A DNA stretch of 64,000 bases from Sinorhizobium terangae (GCF_029714365.1 NZ_CP121659.1:1798001-1862000); one strand, 5' to 3'; counted from the first letter of the stretch, positions 43,620 through 52,720 are shown. Made by a program: numbers and translations. Notes: generated from the letters alone by a model not told the origin.

Positions 43620-44585
43620 ATGTCCTATTTGCGTGGCGCTGCAATCGTTGCACTCGGCTTCATTTTTTACAGTCCAGTGTCAATGGCCGCTGAAGCGATC
43701 GGTGAGGCGGTTCGGATCAGGACTGAAGTCAGGGGTGCGAGCGGTCCGCTGGCGGCCAAAGACCCGGTCTACCGGGACGAACGGATTCTCACCTCAAAAT
43801 CCGGGCTGGGACAATTCGTGTTCCGCGACGGAACCAAACTGGCGGTTGGCTGGGGCTCGTCCGTCGTCATCGACAAATTCGTCTTCGACGACTCCAACAA
43901 CTTGCAGAAGCTCAGCCTGAGAGCGACCAAGGGCACGTTCCGCTGGGTCAGCGGCAAATCGAAAAGCACCGCCTACGAGATCCTGACGCCCGCCGGAACG
44001 ATCGGTGTCCGCGGCACCGCTTTCGACTTCTATGTCGGCGGCGACGGAACCACGGCTCTCGTTCTGCTCAACGGAGAGGCCAGTTTCTGCGGCCCCGGCG
44101 GTTGCAAACAACTGACAAGGCGTTGCGACTGCGTGATCGCCAACCGCAACGGCAACGTCACCGACACACGCCGCGTCAGTAGCCGCATCCTGGAGACGCT
44201 CGGAAACAAGGGAGCATTACCATTCCTTTCCGGCAACCAGCAGCTTTCCGGCGGCCTCGGCTGGGTCGGCGGTGGTTGCAGCATTCGTGCAGCGCTCCCG
44301 ATTCCGCCAACGCAGCCCGAGCGCTTCAGACCGGAACCCGAGAAAAAGCAGGCACCGCCGCAGAAGCCGCCGCCCAAGCCCGACAAACCCGATAAGCCGC
44401 CGCCTAAACCGGACAAGCCGGATAAGCCGCCGCCCAAACCGGACAAGCCGGACAAGCCACCGCCAAAACCGGACAAGCCGGACAAGCCGCCACCCAAACC
44501 CGACAAGCCGGACAAACCACCGCGCCCGGATAAGCCGCGTCAAGAGCAGGATCGGCCGCGTGAGGGCAGCCGCAATAACGGCTAG
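43620..44585 (+). CDS. FecR-domain protein with Pro/Lys/Asp tandem repeat tail
   Basis: 321 residues. A signal peptide ends near residue 23 (SPVSMAAEA). A FecR-type beta domain follows (residues 60-145: GQFVFRDGTKLAVGWGSSVVID, GTFRWVSGKSKSTAYEILTPAGTIGVRGTAFDFYV), then a Cys-rich segment (FCGPGGCKQLTRRCDC). The C-terminal 75 residues hold five copies of the unit PPPKPDKPDK. Periplasmic; lacks a transmembrane anchor to act as a FecR anti-sigma factor. Together with the convergent CHASE2 cyclase it recalls FecR/CHASE2-cyclase pairs of sensory systems. Confidence 0.82.
   Translation: MSYLRGAAIVALGFIFYSPVSMAAEAIGEAVRIRTEVRGASGPLAAKDPVYRDERILTSKSGLGQFVFRDGTKLAVGWGSSVVIDKFVFDDSNNLQKLSLRATKGTFRWVSGKSKSTAYEILTPAGTIGVRGTAFDFYVGGDGTTALVLLNGEASFCGPGGCKQLTRRCDCVIANRNGNVTDTRRVSSRILETLGNKGALPFLSGNQQLSGGLGWVGGGCSIRAALPIPPTQPERFRPEPEKKQAPPQKPPPKPDKPDKPPPKPDKPDKPPPKPDKPDKPPPKPDKPDKPPPKPDKPDKPPRPDKPRQEQDRPREGSRNNG
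44367..44516 (+). repeat. Five tandem 30-base coding repeats
   Basis: Units start at 44367, 44397, 44427, 44457 and 44487, each encoding PPPKPDKPDK with only synonymous differences. A truncated sixth unit (PPRPDKP) follows. The unit length is a multiple of three, so copy number can vary without breaking the frame. Confidence 0.9.
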
Positions 44586-44680
44586 AGCAATTCAAGGACA
44601 GTATGCGACGGTTCTCCACCGGAATTGCATAGTTTCAAAGAGTTAGATGAGTTCGCTCTTTCAGCAAATGAAACGATCAA

Positions 44681-44776
44681 CAGCGCCGCGCGTCTCATCA
44701 GACGCGCAAAGGACGCTGAAGCGCTTTGAATTGCTGCAGTTTTCAAATCGGCACGAATTAAGGAGATATGCAGTAG
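44681..44776 (+). repeat. RIME-like intergenic repeat, copy 2
   Basis: CAGCGCCGCGCGTCTCATCAG / GACGCGCAAAGGACGCTG, a GAAGCGCTTTGAATTGCTGC middle, and a second palindromic part ending AAGGAGATATGCAGTAG. It begins 96 bases after the FecR stop and ends against the stop codon of the cyclase gene. The first half is better conserved than the second. Confidence 0.85.
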
Positions 44777-44780
44777 CACC

Positions 44781-46937
44781 TCATTCCGCCGATCCTGATC
44801 TGCCGTGATCGGCGAAGTGGTCGGCCCGGCGCGATATCCGGCGGTAGAATTCCGTCAGCCCCGGGAGCGGCGCCGCCTTTAGCTTCGCCGCATTCAGGAG
44901 CTTCCGGTTCGGCACGCGGGACCGCAAGGCCTCGACAAGCTTTAAGTGGAGGCACCGCAGTTCGGCGAATTCGGCGGAAGCTCCGAGCTTTTCGTCGCCG
45001 ACGACGGCGAAGAGTCTTGTCCGCGAGCTCTTTCCTTTGAGCGCCAGCATCCCCGCTTCGAGCAGGGCGTGGCCCGGCAGCACCTTTGCGGTCTCCTCGG
45101 ACACCAGAATGTCGAAGTGGACGTCCTTGCACGAGGATTCTATCCGAGCCGCAATGTTGACCGTATCGCCGACGGCCGAGTAATTGAAGTGGGCCTCCGC
45201 GCCCATGTTGCCGACGCAGGCGATGCCGGTGTGAATGCCGACCCCGATCGCGACGTTGTGCTCCTTCCCGAAGCCGAAGGCGTCGTCGGCATTGAGGCGC
45301 GCCATCGTCTCGCGCATGCCAAGCGCGGCGCGAACGGCCTTGCCCGGATGGTCGGCGACATCGACCGGAGCGTTCCAGAAGGCCATGATCGAATCCCCGA
45401 TGAACTTGTCGAGCGTGCCCTCGTTGGCGATGACATGGCGGCTCAGCGCATCGAGCAGCGTGTTCAGGAAGCCGACGACGGCGGTGGGCGCCAGGCGCTC
45501 GCTGATCTCTGTAAAATTCCGGACATCGACGAACATCACCGTCAACTCGCGGTCGTCGCCGCCGAGGCGCAGCGCGTCGCGCGTATGCTCGATGCGATAG
45601 AGCAGCGACGGCGAAAGATACTGGCCGAAAGCCCGCCGGACTGCGCGGCGCTCCCGGTCGGTGACGAGGAAGCGGAACGCAGTGGCGGCGAAATGCGTGA
45701 TCGATGCGCTGACGATCGGGGCCAGCGGATCGAAAAGAAGCCCACCATAGAGGAAGGCGAGCCAGGAAGCGACGAGCGCCAGGACGGTGATGAGGAGGCC
45801 GCATACCAGCGCAACCGCGGGACTGACGAAGGTGGTGAGTACCACGAGCAGGCTGCCCGCGACAGCGATTGACAGGATTTCCAGGCCGTCGGCCCAATCC
45901 GGGCGCGAGAGAAAATGGCCAGAGAGGATCTGCTCCACGGTTTGCGCGTGCAGCGAGACGCCGGGAACGTTCTGCCCGAGGGCGGTCGTGCGAATGTCCT
46001 GCAGGCCCGCCGCCGACGTGCCGATGAACACGATGCTCCCCTCGATTGCCGCCATCACCTCCGGCGCGGGACCGGCCGGGTCGAGTACGCGCCTCGCGGA
46101 GACGTAACGTTCGGCCCGATCGGGACTGACATAGAGCCAGAGTTCTCCTGCCGCGGTCACCGGCACCACGAAGTCCCCGATCTTGGCGTCCGTCAGCGTA
46201 TCCGCCACATCCGGGGCGGCGGCGAGCACATAGGTGGAGGCACCCTGCGCTACCCGCAGCGCTTCGAGCGCGAGGTTTGGGTAAAGCTGTTCGCCGTCGC
46301 TTAAGAAAAGCGGGACGGCGCGCACCACCGACGACGTCGCGCCGGGATTGAGGCTGATATGGCCGAGGCCGGTGGCGTTGGCTTCGAGCTGCGGCCGCAG
46401 CGGCGTCGCCGCATCGAGACGCGGCGGCGCCCCGAAGGGGCTCTCACCAGTAAAGGCAAAGCCGGCCTTCACCGGCGGGCGATAGCTTCCTTCATTGGAA
46501 ATGCCGAACCCCAACACGACGGGTCGGTTGGCGATCGCCTCTGCGAAGATCTCATCGTTGTCGGGCAATTGACGAAGCAGCGACGGGTCGATCCCGGCAA
46601 CGTCGCGGACAACGTTGCGTGGCGACAGGCGATCGGGCTCGGCAAAGAGAATGTCGAATGCGATCGCCGACGCGCCCATCTCCGACAGCCGGTTGACCAG
46701 GGCGGCGATGCGATCTCTCGGCCACGGCCACTGGCCGAGCTCTTTCAGCGACGCCTCGTCTATGTCGACGATCCGCACCGGCATGTTCTCGTAGGCACGC
46801 GGCTTGATGCGTTGATACTCGTCGAACGTCAGATTGCGAGCGAGCCGCAGCAACGGCGGATCGCTTGCCCGCAGCATTGTCAGCGCCGCTACAATCGCCA
46901 AACCGATAATGACGCCCACCTGCTGCGCGCGTGTCAT
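44781..46937 (-). CDS. CHASE2-domain adenylate/guanylate cyclase
   Basis: 718 residues, start ATG 46937. An N-terminal helix is followed by a periplasmic CHASE2 sensor domain (residues 25-345, VRIVDIDEASLKELGQWPWPRDRIAALVNRL, IAFDILFAEPDRLSP, GSIVFIGTSAAGLQD), then three transmembrane helices (about 355-435) and a class III cyclase domain: FVDVRNFTEISERL, LDKFIGDSIMAFW, YSAVGDTVNIAARIE. All catalytic Asp, Lys and Asn/Arg positions are intact. Membrane-bound producer of cAMP or cGMP. RIME-like repeats flank it on both sides. Confidence 0.92.
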   Translation of the reverse strand: MTRAQQVGVIIGLAIVAALTMLRASDPPLLRLARNLTFDEYQRIKPRAYENMPVRIVDIDEASLKELGQWPWPRDRIAALVNRLSEMGASAIAFDILFAEPDRLSPRNVVRDVAGIDPSLLRQLPDNDEIFAEAIANRPVVLGFGISNEGSYRPPVKAGFAFTGESPFGAPPRLDAATPLRPQLEANATGLGHISLNPGATSSVVRAVPLFLSDGEQLYPNLALEALRVAQGASTYVLAAAPDVADTLTDAKIGDFVVPVTAAGELWLYVSPDRAERYVSARRVLDPAGPAPEVMAAIEGSIVFIGTSAAGLQDIRTTALGQNVPGVSLHAQTVEQILSGHFLSRPDWADGLEILSIAVAGSLLVVLTTFVSPAVALVCGLLITVLALVASWLAFLYGGLLFDPLAPIVSASITHFAATAFRFLVTDRERRAVRRAFGQYLSPSLLYRIEHTRDALRLGGDDRELTVMFVDVRNFTEISERLAPTAVVGFLNTLLDALSRHVIANEGTLDKFIGDSIMAFWNAPVDVADHPGKAVRAALGMRETMARLNADDAFGFGKEHNVAIGVGIHTGIACVGNMGAEAHFNYSAVGDTVNIAARIESSCKDVHFDILVSEETAKVLPGHALLEAGMLALKGKSSRTRLFAVVGDEKLGASAEFAELRCLHLKLVEALRSRVPNRKLLNAAKLKAAPLPGLTEFYRRISRRADHFADHGRSGSAE

Positions 46938-46955
46938 GCAGCATCCGCCCCCCTG

Positions 46956-47058
46956 CAGCGCCGCGCGTCTCGTCAGGCGCACAAAGAGCGCTGCAGCACT
47001 TTGAACTGCGGCATGTTTTTTCCTTAAATCGGCTAGGAATTAAGGAAACATGCAGTAG
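46956..47058 (+). repeat. RIME-like intergenic repeat, copy 3
   Basis: CAGCGCCGCGCGTCTCGTCAG / GCGCACAAAGAGCGCTG, GCACTTTGAACTGC, then GCATGTTTTTTCCTTAAATC ... GAATTAAGGAAACATGCAGTAG, forming two palindromes. Located 19 bases upstream of the cyclase ATG. It is a strong match to copies 4 and 5. Confidence 0.9.
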
Positions 47059-47152
47059 CGCGGGCAGCTTACTGCATAATCCGGCAAATCGGAATCGGAA
47101 AGATTGCGCCGATTCAAGGTGTTACGCACCCCGAGTGGCCTCGTCTGCGCCT

Positions 47153-48352
47153 TCAGCGCTTCTCGCCAAGATAGCTGAACAGAGTCTGCTTCCATTTTTC
47201 GCTGCGGATCGCCTCAAGGAGGGCCACGTCGGTCGCATTGCGGTAGCGGCTTCCTGTCGGCATGGCAATGCCGTAGCTCTGCGGTTCGAAAGTCACATCG
47301 AGGACTTCGACCGAATTCGAAAACTTCTGCGCAACGAGCCACGCCAGCAACGGCTTGTCGTACACAAAAGCGTCGATCGAGCCCGACGAGAGCATGTTCA
47401 GCCCATCCTCGACGCGGTCGAAATTGCGGTATCCGATACGCTCGCGGACGAGAAAATCGAGCGTTGCCGATCCGGCCAATGCGCCGACGCGCACCCCGGG
47501 CAAGTCGTCGACGCTGCTTACGACGCCGCGAATCTGTCGCGTCGTGAGCGCCGAGGTCACACTGGCCGTAAAGACAGCGATGGTGATGATCGAGACGACC
47601 ATCCAGATAATGGCAAGCGCGCGTCCCGCGAGAGTTCTCGGGCCGCGGTGCCCGGTACTTGCCTGCGTCATCACCTCGGCGGACCACCAGATGCTGGCAC
47701 CGAGCCCCCTGGCGGCGCTGCCTCCGAATTCCTCGTTATGCCGTCGTTCGAACAGCCAGATCAGCGCGCCGACCAGAAACGAAATGCCGATGAGCGCGCC
47801 GGCTGCCTGAAGGAAACCCAGGGAGGTCATCGTGCGGATGATTTCGCGCCATATCGACATGCGATTGAGCGAAACCGCGATGCCGAGCCCGGTGTTGTAG
47901 AATGGTTGCGAGAAGTCCACGCTGCGTTCGCGTTCGGGCGTGATGGTCATCGCCGCGACCGAGAGATCGTAATCGCCGCGTGCCGTCGCCTCGAGCAGAC
48001 TCTGGACCGACGGCTCTTCGACAAGGCGGAACTTGAGACCGAGTTCCTGAGCGATCTGCCTCCAGAGCTCGATGGAAATGCCTGTCCAGGTACCGTCCGG
48101 TTGCTTCATCGAGAACGGCGGGGCCTCCTTTGTACCGACGATAAGCTCCCGATCCGGAAAGTCCATCGCGAGGGCGTTGGCCGGTGCCTGCCCTTGTGCG
48201 CTCTGTGCGACGAGCGGCGTCCCGTCCGGCGCCGGGCGGGTGCTCTGTGCTGCACCCGCCACCGCAACGAGGGTCACCATACCGAGAACAAGCACCGGCA
48301 GAAGACGAGGAACATGTCTGTCCACGAGTTGCCGCTCTCTGAAGGTGTGCAT
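47153..48352 (-). CDS. Ionotropic-glutamate-receptor-like ligand-gated ion channel
   Basis: 399 residues. A signal peptide is followed by S1 of a periplasmic binding fold (residues 68-160: PFSMKQPDGTWTGISIELWRQIAQELG, RERSVDFSQPFYNTGLGI), membrane helix M1 (180-201), a re-entrant pore loop (LGASIWWSAEVMTQASTGHRGP), M2 (241-268), and S2 (VRVGALAGSATLDFLV ... GDAFVYDKP-type). This S1-M1-P-M2-S2 order is that of bacterial GluR0. The pore loop lacks the K+ filter TVGYG; TQASTGH occupies it. It could be an amino-acid-gated channel or a sensor. ATG 48352 is the probable start. Confidence 0.85.
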   Translation of the reverse strand: MHTFRERQLVDRHVPRLLPVLVLGMVTLVAVAGAAQSTRPAPDGTPLVAQSAQGQAPANALAMDFPDRELIVGTKEAPPFSMKQPDGTWTGISIELWRQIAQELGLKFRLVEEPSVQSLLEATARGDYDLSVAAMTITPERERSVDFSQPFYNTGLGIAVSLNRMSIWREIIRTMTSLGFLQAAGALIGISFLVGALIWLFERRHNEEFGGSAARGLGASIWWSAEVMTQASTGHRGPRTLAGRALAIIWMVVSIITIAVFTASVTSALTTRQIRGVVSSVDDLPGVRVGALAGSATLDFLVRERIGYRNFDRVEDGLNMLSSGSIDAFVYDKPLLAWLVAQKFSNSVEVLDVTFEPQSYGIAMPTGSRYRNATDVALLEAIRSEKWKQTLFSYLGEKR

Positions 48353-48461
48353 CGCGACCCTCAACTCCTTCCCATCCGACGGAATGCGCGTCGTAACCGA
48401 CGAGGGAAGCCCGATCCTCACCTGCCCTTATCGGATGCCGGCAGAACCTTATTGGCAGCGG

Positions 48462-49061
48462 TCACTTCCGCCCCTGCGGGTAAATCGTCTCGCCGCGCTT
48501 CAGCATTTCGACAAAAGTCTCGATCTTCTTCTTCCGCCCGGCCTCGGTCTTCATGTTGCGGGTGCGGAACGCGAGCGCGAAGCGGTTCTGCGCGCTAAGC
48601 TTGGCCAGCATTTCGCTGGCCTTAGGCTCGGCGTCGATGGCGGCCTGAAGATCGTCCGGGATTTTCATGTCCTTGCCGCTCGCATAGGCGCGCTCCCAAC
48701 GCCCGTCCGCCTTGGCCGCCTCGACCTGCTTCAGCCCATGCTCGGTCATCCGGCCTTCCTCGATCAGCCGGGCGACATTGTCGACATTGATCTGGCTCCA
48801 GATGCTCTTCCTGCCGCGCGGCGTGTAGCGCTGCAGAAAGCTCTTGTCGTCGAGCCCCTTGCGCAGTCCGTCGATCCAGCCCCAGCACAGCACGACGTCG
48901 ATCGCTTCCTTGGGCGTGATCGACTTGAGCCCCGAGCCAAGCTTGTGGATCTTGATCCACACCTCGTCGGCCGTGTCATGGTGGCTGCCGAGCCAGCGGT
49001 AGAAGCTCTCGGCGTCCTCGAACTCGCGAATTTTTTCCGGATCTACCTTCACAGGCGCCAT
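48462..49061 (-). CDS. YdeI/OmpD-associated family protein
   Basis: 199 residues with the pattern ESFYRWLGSHHDTADEVWIKIHKLGSG, ITPKEAIDVVLCWGWIDGLRKGLDDKSFLQRYTPRGRKSIWSQIN and a C-terminal KLSAQNRFALAFRTRNMKTEAGRKKKIETFVEML. This family of soluble proteins, named after an E. coli member linked to OmpD, has no known reaction. Stands alone between the ion channel and a cyclase. Confidence 0.85.
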   Translation of the reverse strand: MAPVKVDPEKIREFEDAESFYRWLGSHHDTADEVWIKIHKLGSGLKSITPKEAIDVVLCWGWIDGLRKGLDDKSFLQRYTPRGRKSIWSQINVDNVARLIEEGRMTEHGLKQVEAAKADGRWERAYASGKDMKIPDDLQAAIDAEPKASEMLAKLSAQNRFALAFRTRNMKTEAGRKKKIETFVEMLKRGETIYPQGRK

Positions 49062-49237
49062 CTACCGACCTGCCTTTTTGCCATTGCCATGTTGCGCGTC
49101 ACCTTCGCCAAAATCCGGGCGCCGCCATCATCACGCAGCCGGCGAAGAAGTGCAACGTGTAGTGGTTACAGCCGATACAGTCGCTTGGCGCAGCAGGCCT
49201 TCCCGCCTAAGATCGTGTGCCGATACGGGAGGAGGCT

Positions 49238-50440
49238 ATGGACGATCTCCAAGTCCGCAGGATCAGTGACTGGCTGCTCGAACAGGGGCTCCTCGGCTTG
49301 GACGAAGCCGGACTGGTGAGGGGATTTTGCGAGCGCTGCTGCGGGCAAGGTCTCGATCTCGTCCAGGCGGCGATTTTCCTCGACACGCTCCACCCTGTTC
49401 TCGAATCGCGGGGCTTCCTCTGGAACGCCGAAGAAACGGATGCGATCAGGCACCGCGAGTTTTCCCGCCACCAGTCGGAGGACAATTCCCGCCTGTGGCA
49501 GGTCAGCCCCTTCAAATACATGCTGGAAAACGCGCTCTCGGAAATGCATATTCCGCTCGACTACACCGGAGAGCCTCGCTTCACGATTCTCGATGATCTT
49601 CGTCTTGAGGGGCACACCGACTATTTCGCACAGATCCATCGACTGAGCGGCAAGGATGCGATCGGCGAGATGGACAGCCTATATTCGCGCTGGTCGACCA
49701 AGGCTCCGGGCGGCTTTTCGAGCGACGACCTCCGGGCGCTCCGCAGCCTGGTGCCGGCGCTGGCGCTCGCCATCAAGGCCGCTTCGCTGAAGTGGGTCGC
49801 GCAGTCGCTCGTCGAGGTCTATCTCGGGCGCGACGCGGGCCACCGCGTGCTTGAAGGCCGGATCGCCAGGGGCAAGGTCGAAAGCATCCACACGGTGCTG
49901 TGGTACTCGGACATGGCGAACTACACGGCCCTTTCCGAACAGGTTCACAGCAGCGATCTCATTCCCTTGCTGAACGATTATGCGGAGGCGGTGATCTCGT
50001 CGGTCCACGCCGCGGGAGGCGACGTACTGAAGCTCGTCGGCGACGGGACGCTTGCGATCTTCACCGGTGCGGATCGGAGCGAAGCCGCGCTTGCCGCCCT
50101 CAAGGCCGAGGCCGAACTCGAGGAGAGGATCGCAACGCTCAACGCGGCCCGATTGGCGCAGGAGACGGCAATCACCTCCGTCTACCTCGCCCTGCATGTC
50201 GGCGAAGTGTTTTACGGCAACGTCGGAAGCGACGAACGGCTGGATTTCACCGTCATAGGTCCGGCCGTCAACGAAGTCTGCCGGATCGCGTCGACATGCC
50301 GTCTCGCCAACCGGTCGCTGCTCGTTTCCTCCGCCTTCGTCGAGCTTCTATCGCCGGCAGAAAGATCGGCCTTCGAGACGATCGGCTCGTTCCACCTGAA
50401 GGGTGTCCGCGAACCGCGCGAATTGTTTGCCCGCTCATAG
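49238..50440 (+). CDS. Class III adenylate/guanylate cyclase
   Basis: About 400 residues, start ATG 49238 after GGGAGGAGG. The N-terminal 210 residues are helical with no recognised domain (DWLLEQGLLGLDEAGLVRGFCERC). The cyclase domain runs from HTVLWYSDMANYTALSEQ (metal Asp) to LKLVGDGTLAIF and DFTVIGPAVNEVCRIASTCR. Where the typical enzyme has GDTVNIAARIE, this one has GPAVNEVCRI, so the purine-recognition region is altered. Cytosolic. Confidence 0.88.
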   Translation: MDDLQVRRISDWLLEQGLLGLDEAGLVRGFCERCCGQGLDLVQAAIFLDTLHPVLESRGFLWNAEETDAIRHREFSRHQSEDNSRLWQVSPFKYMLENALSEMHIPLDYTGEPRFTILDDLRLEGHTDYFAQIHRLSGKDAIGEMDSLYSRWSTKAPGGFSSDDLRALRSLVPALALAIKAASLKWVAQSLVEVYLGRDAGHRVLEGRIARGKVESIHTVLWYSDMANYTALSEQVHSSDLIPLLNDYAEAVISSVHAAGGDVLKLVGDGTLAIFTGADRSEAALAALKAEAELEERIATLNAARLAQETAITSVYLALHVGEVFYGNVGSDERLDFTVIGPAVNEVCRIASTCRLANRSLLVSSAFVELLSPAERSAFETIGSFHLKGVREPRELFARS

Positions 50441-50451
50441 AAGACGACGCG

Positions 50452-50480
50452 GCGTTCGGAAGTCGGCACCTGCCGAACGC
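50452..50480. terminator. Hairpin between convergent cyclase and paoC genes
   Basis: GCGTTCGG and CCGAACGC form an 8-bp stem with a 13-base loop, just past both stop codons. GC-rich flanks extend pairing with a bulge. No T run on either strand. Confidence 0.5.
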
Positions 50481-50491
50481 GTCCTCTGTCA

Positions 50492-52720
50492 TCAGGCGAG
50501 CATATCCTCAATCCGGATCGGCAGCGTGCGCACCCGTTTGCCGGTCGCATGGAAGACCGCATTGGCGATGGCGGGCGCCATGCCGACGAGCGCGATTTCG
50601 CCGAGCCCTTTGACGCCGAGCGCGTTGACATGCGGATCCACCTCGTCGACGAAATGCGCTTCGATATTCGCGATATCGAGGTTCACGGGCACGAGATAAT
50701 CCGCCATGTGCGCATTGACCGGGCGGCCGTCGCGCTGATCGAGCGCTGTCCGCTCCATCAGCGCCATGCCGATGCCGCCGACCATGCCGCCGGTGCACTG
50801 GCTCGCTGCAAGACGTGGATTGACGATGCGACCAGCCCCATAGGTACCGAGCGCGCGGCGCACTCGGATGGTGCCGACATCTGGATCGACCGCCACCTCG
50901 GCAAAGACAGCACCGAAGGCATGCATGGAATAGCGGTCCGCGATGTCCGGATCCCGGCTGGCGGACGCGTTCGCCTCGATCGATCCGCCGGCGCTCGCCG
51001 CGATGTCGCCATATCCCTGGCCTGGCGCTGTGTCGCCGCGGCGGCGCAGGCGCCCCTCCTCCCAGATGACCCCATCGGCTGACGCGCCGAAGACCGGCGA
51101 GCGCTGGTCGGCAATGGCGCGCCTTGCGGCCTCCTCCTGCACGGCGATGCAGGCGGCGCGGATGGCCGAGCCGACGGACGCCATAGTCCAGGAGCCGCCA
51201 TGGGAGGGTGCCGGTGGAAAGTCCGAGCGGCCAAGGCTGAAACGGACGCTCTCGATCGGCAGGCCGAGCGTCTCGGCGGCGACCTGCGTCATCGATGTGT
51301 ATGTTCCCGGACCCATGTCGCTCGCGGCCACCTCGATTTCGGCGGTACCGTCGGGAAGCAGGCGCGCGAGCGCACTCGAGGGAGCATGAAACGCCGGGTA
51401 GCTCGCAGACGCGACACCCATGCCGATCAGCAGCCGCCCATCGCGCATGGAGCGGGGTTTCGGATCGCGTTTCGACCAGCCGAAGCGCTCGGCACCGGCA
51501 TCGTAGCACTTCAACAGCGACCGGCTCGAGAACGGCTTATCGGCTGCCTCGTCGATTTCAGGTTCGTTCAGCCTGCGCAGTTCGATCGGGTCTAGGCCGA
51601 GCTTGTAGGAAAGCTCGTCCACGGCGCATTCGAGCGCAAAGACGCCGCTTGCCTCGCCCGGGCCGCGCATATAGGTCGGCGTGCCCGTGTCGAGCTTTAC
51701 GAGGCGGTAGCGGGTCCGCACATTGGGGCAGGAATAGAGGAAGCCCGAGACCGACGTCAGCGCCTCGATGAACTCCTCGTAGCGGCTAGTCTCTCCATAC
51801 CCCTCGTGGATCAGGCTCGTCAGCTTCCCGTCTTTCGTCGCCCCGAGCGCGATGCGCTGGAGCGTGCGCGGTCGGTGGCCGGTTGTGTAAAACATCTGCT
51901 TGCGGGTCAGCACCAGCTTGACCGGCCGGCCCGCCTGCCGCGCCGCGATCGCCGCGAGCGTGACATGCGACCATGTCCGAAGGCTCGTGCCAAAGGCGCC
52001 GCCGACGAAGGGACAGATCACCTGCACGTTCTCGACCGGCAGGCCGAAAATGGCCGCGATCTCTGCCTGCTCGTTGACGACATACTGGCTCTTGCTCCAG
52101 AGCGTCAGCCGATCGCCGTCCCAAGCGGCGATGGTGGCATGCGGCTCCATCGGATTGTGGTTTTCTCGGGCGATGTCGTAGTTCTCATCGATCTTCACCT
52201 CCGCGCTCGCGAGAGCAGCGTCCGCGTCGCCGCGCCCGGCGTCGGCATCCGCCCGGCCACCCCGTTTCGTCGCCTCCGGAACAACGGCGCTGGCGAGCAG
52301 ACCCGTCGGATCGACGACCGGCCGCTCGGCGATGTAAGCGACATGGAGCGCGGCAGCGGCGCGTTCGGCATGGTCGAGGGTATCGGCGACGACGATCGCC
52401 ACCGGCTGACCCCAGAAGCGCACCTGATCGTCCTGCAGCACATGCAGGCGTTCACCGATGGCAGGATCGATCACCCCCTTGTGCTCGCCGTAGGCAAGCC
52501 GCGGCGCGTTGAGGTGGCTGATCACCGCGATCACGCCCGGCATGGCGGAGACAGCGTCCGCGCCGATCTCGGTGATGCGGCCAAGACCGGCCGTCGCGCT
52601 GACGATCACCGCATAGGCCTGGCCCTTCTGGTTGAAATCGGCCGCATAACGGGCGCCGCCGGTTACCTTGGCGCGGCCGTCTATGCGCGGGAGCGGTTGT
52701 CCGATGACGTTCGTTGTCAT
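50492..52720 (-). CDS. paoC: Aldehyde oxidoreductase molybdenum-binding subunit
   Basis: 742 residues of the xanthine-dehydrogenase family. Start ATG overlaps the previous gene's stop by four bases. The molybdopterin regions are seen in VTGGARYAADF, VICPFVGGAFGTSL (Mo-pterin loop), GPGEASGVFALE and ASGDMGPGTYT-type segments, with the catalytic glutamate in GLGEIALVG near the C-terminus. Together with paoA and paoB it forms a heterotrimer like E. coli PaoABC that oxidises aromatic and aliphatic aldehydes using Mo-cytosine dinucleotide, 2Fe-2S and FAD. The partner paoA has a Tat signal, so the complex is periplasmic. Confidence 0.92.
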   Translation of the reverse strand: MTTNVIGQPLPRIDGRAKVTGGARYAADFNQKGQAYAVIVSATAGLGRITEIGADAVSAMPGVIAVISHLNAPRLAYGEHKGVIDPAIGERLHVLQDDQVRFWGQPVAIVVADTLDHAERAAAALHVAYIAERPVVDPTGLLASAVVPEATKRGGRADADAGRGDADAALASAEVKIDENYDIARENHNPMEPHATIAAWDGDRLTLWSKSQYVVNEQAEIAAIFGLPVENVQVICPFVGGAFGTSLRTWSHVTLAAIAARQAGRPVKLVLTRKQMFYTTGHRPRTLQRIALGATKDGKLTSLIHEGYGETSRYEEFIEALTSVSGFLYSCPNVRTRYRLVKLDTGTPTYMRGPGEASGVFALECAVDELSYKLGLDPIELRRLNEPEIDEAADKPFSSRSLLKCYDAGAERFGWSKRDPKPRSMRDGRLLIGMGVASASYPAFHAPSSALARLLPDGTAEIEVAASDMGPGTYTSMTQVAAETLGLPIESVRFSLGRSDFPPAPSHGGSWTMASVGSAIRAACIAVQEEAARRAIADQRSPVFGASADGVIWEEGRLRRRGDTAPGQGYGDIAASAGGSIEANASASRDPDIADRYSMHAFGAVFAEVAVDPDVGTIRVRRALGTYGAGRIVNPRLAASQCTGGMVGGIGMALMERTALDQRDGRPVNAHMADYLVPVNLDIANIEAHFVDEVDPHVNALGVKGLGEIALVGMAPAIANAVFHATGKRVRTLPIRIEDMLA

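Noticed and set aside
44367..44516. A regular 30-base repeat array, considered as CRISPR.
   Set aside because: There are no spacers between units, the units are in frame with the FecR gene and differ only at synonymous positions.
46931..48598. A 555-codon forward frame opposite the glutamate-receptor-like gene.
   Set aside because: Low-complexity Arg/His/Asp-rich product without domains; the opposite strand encodes a clear five-part receptor.
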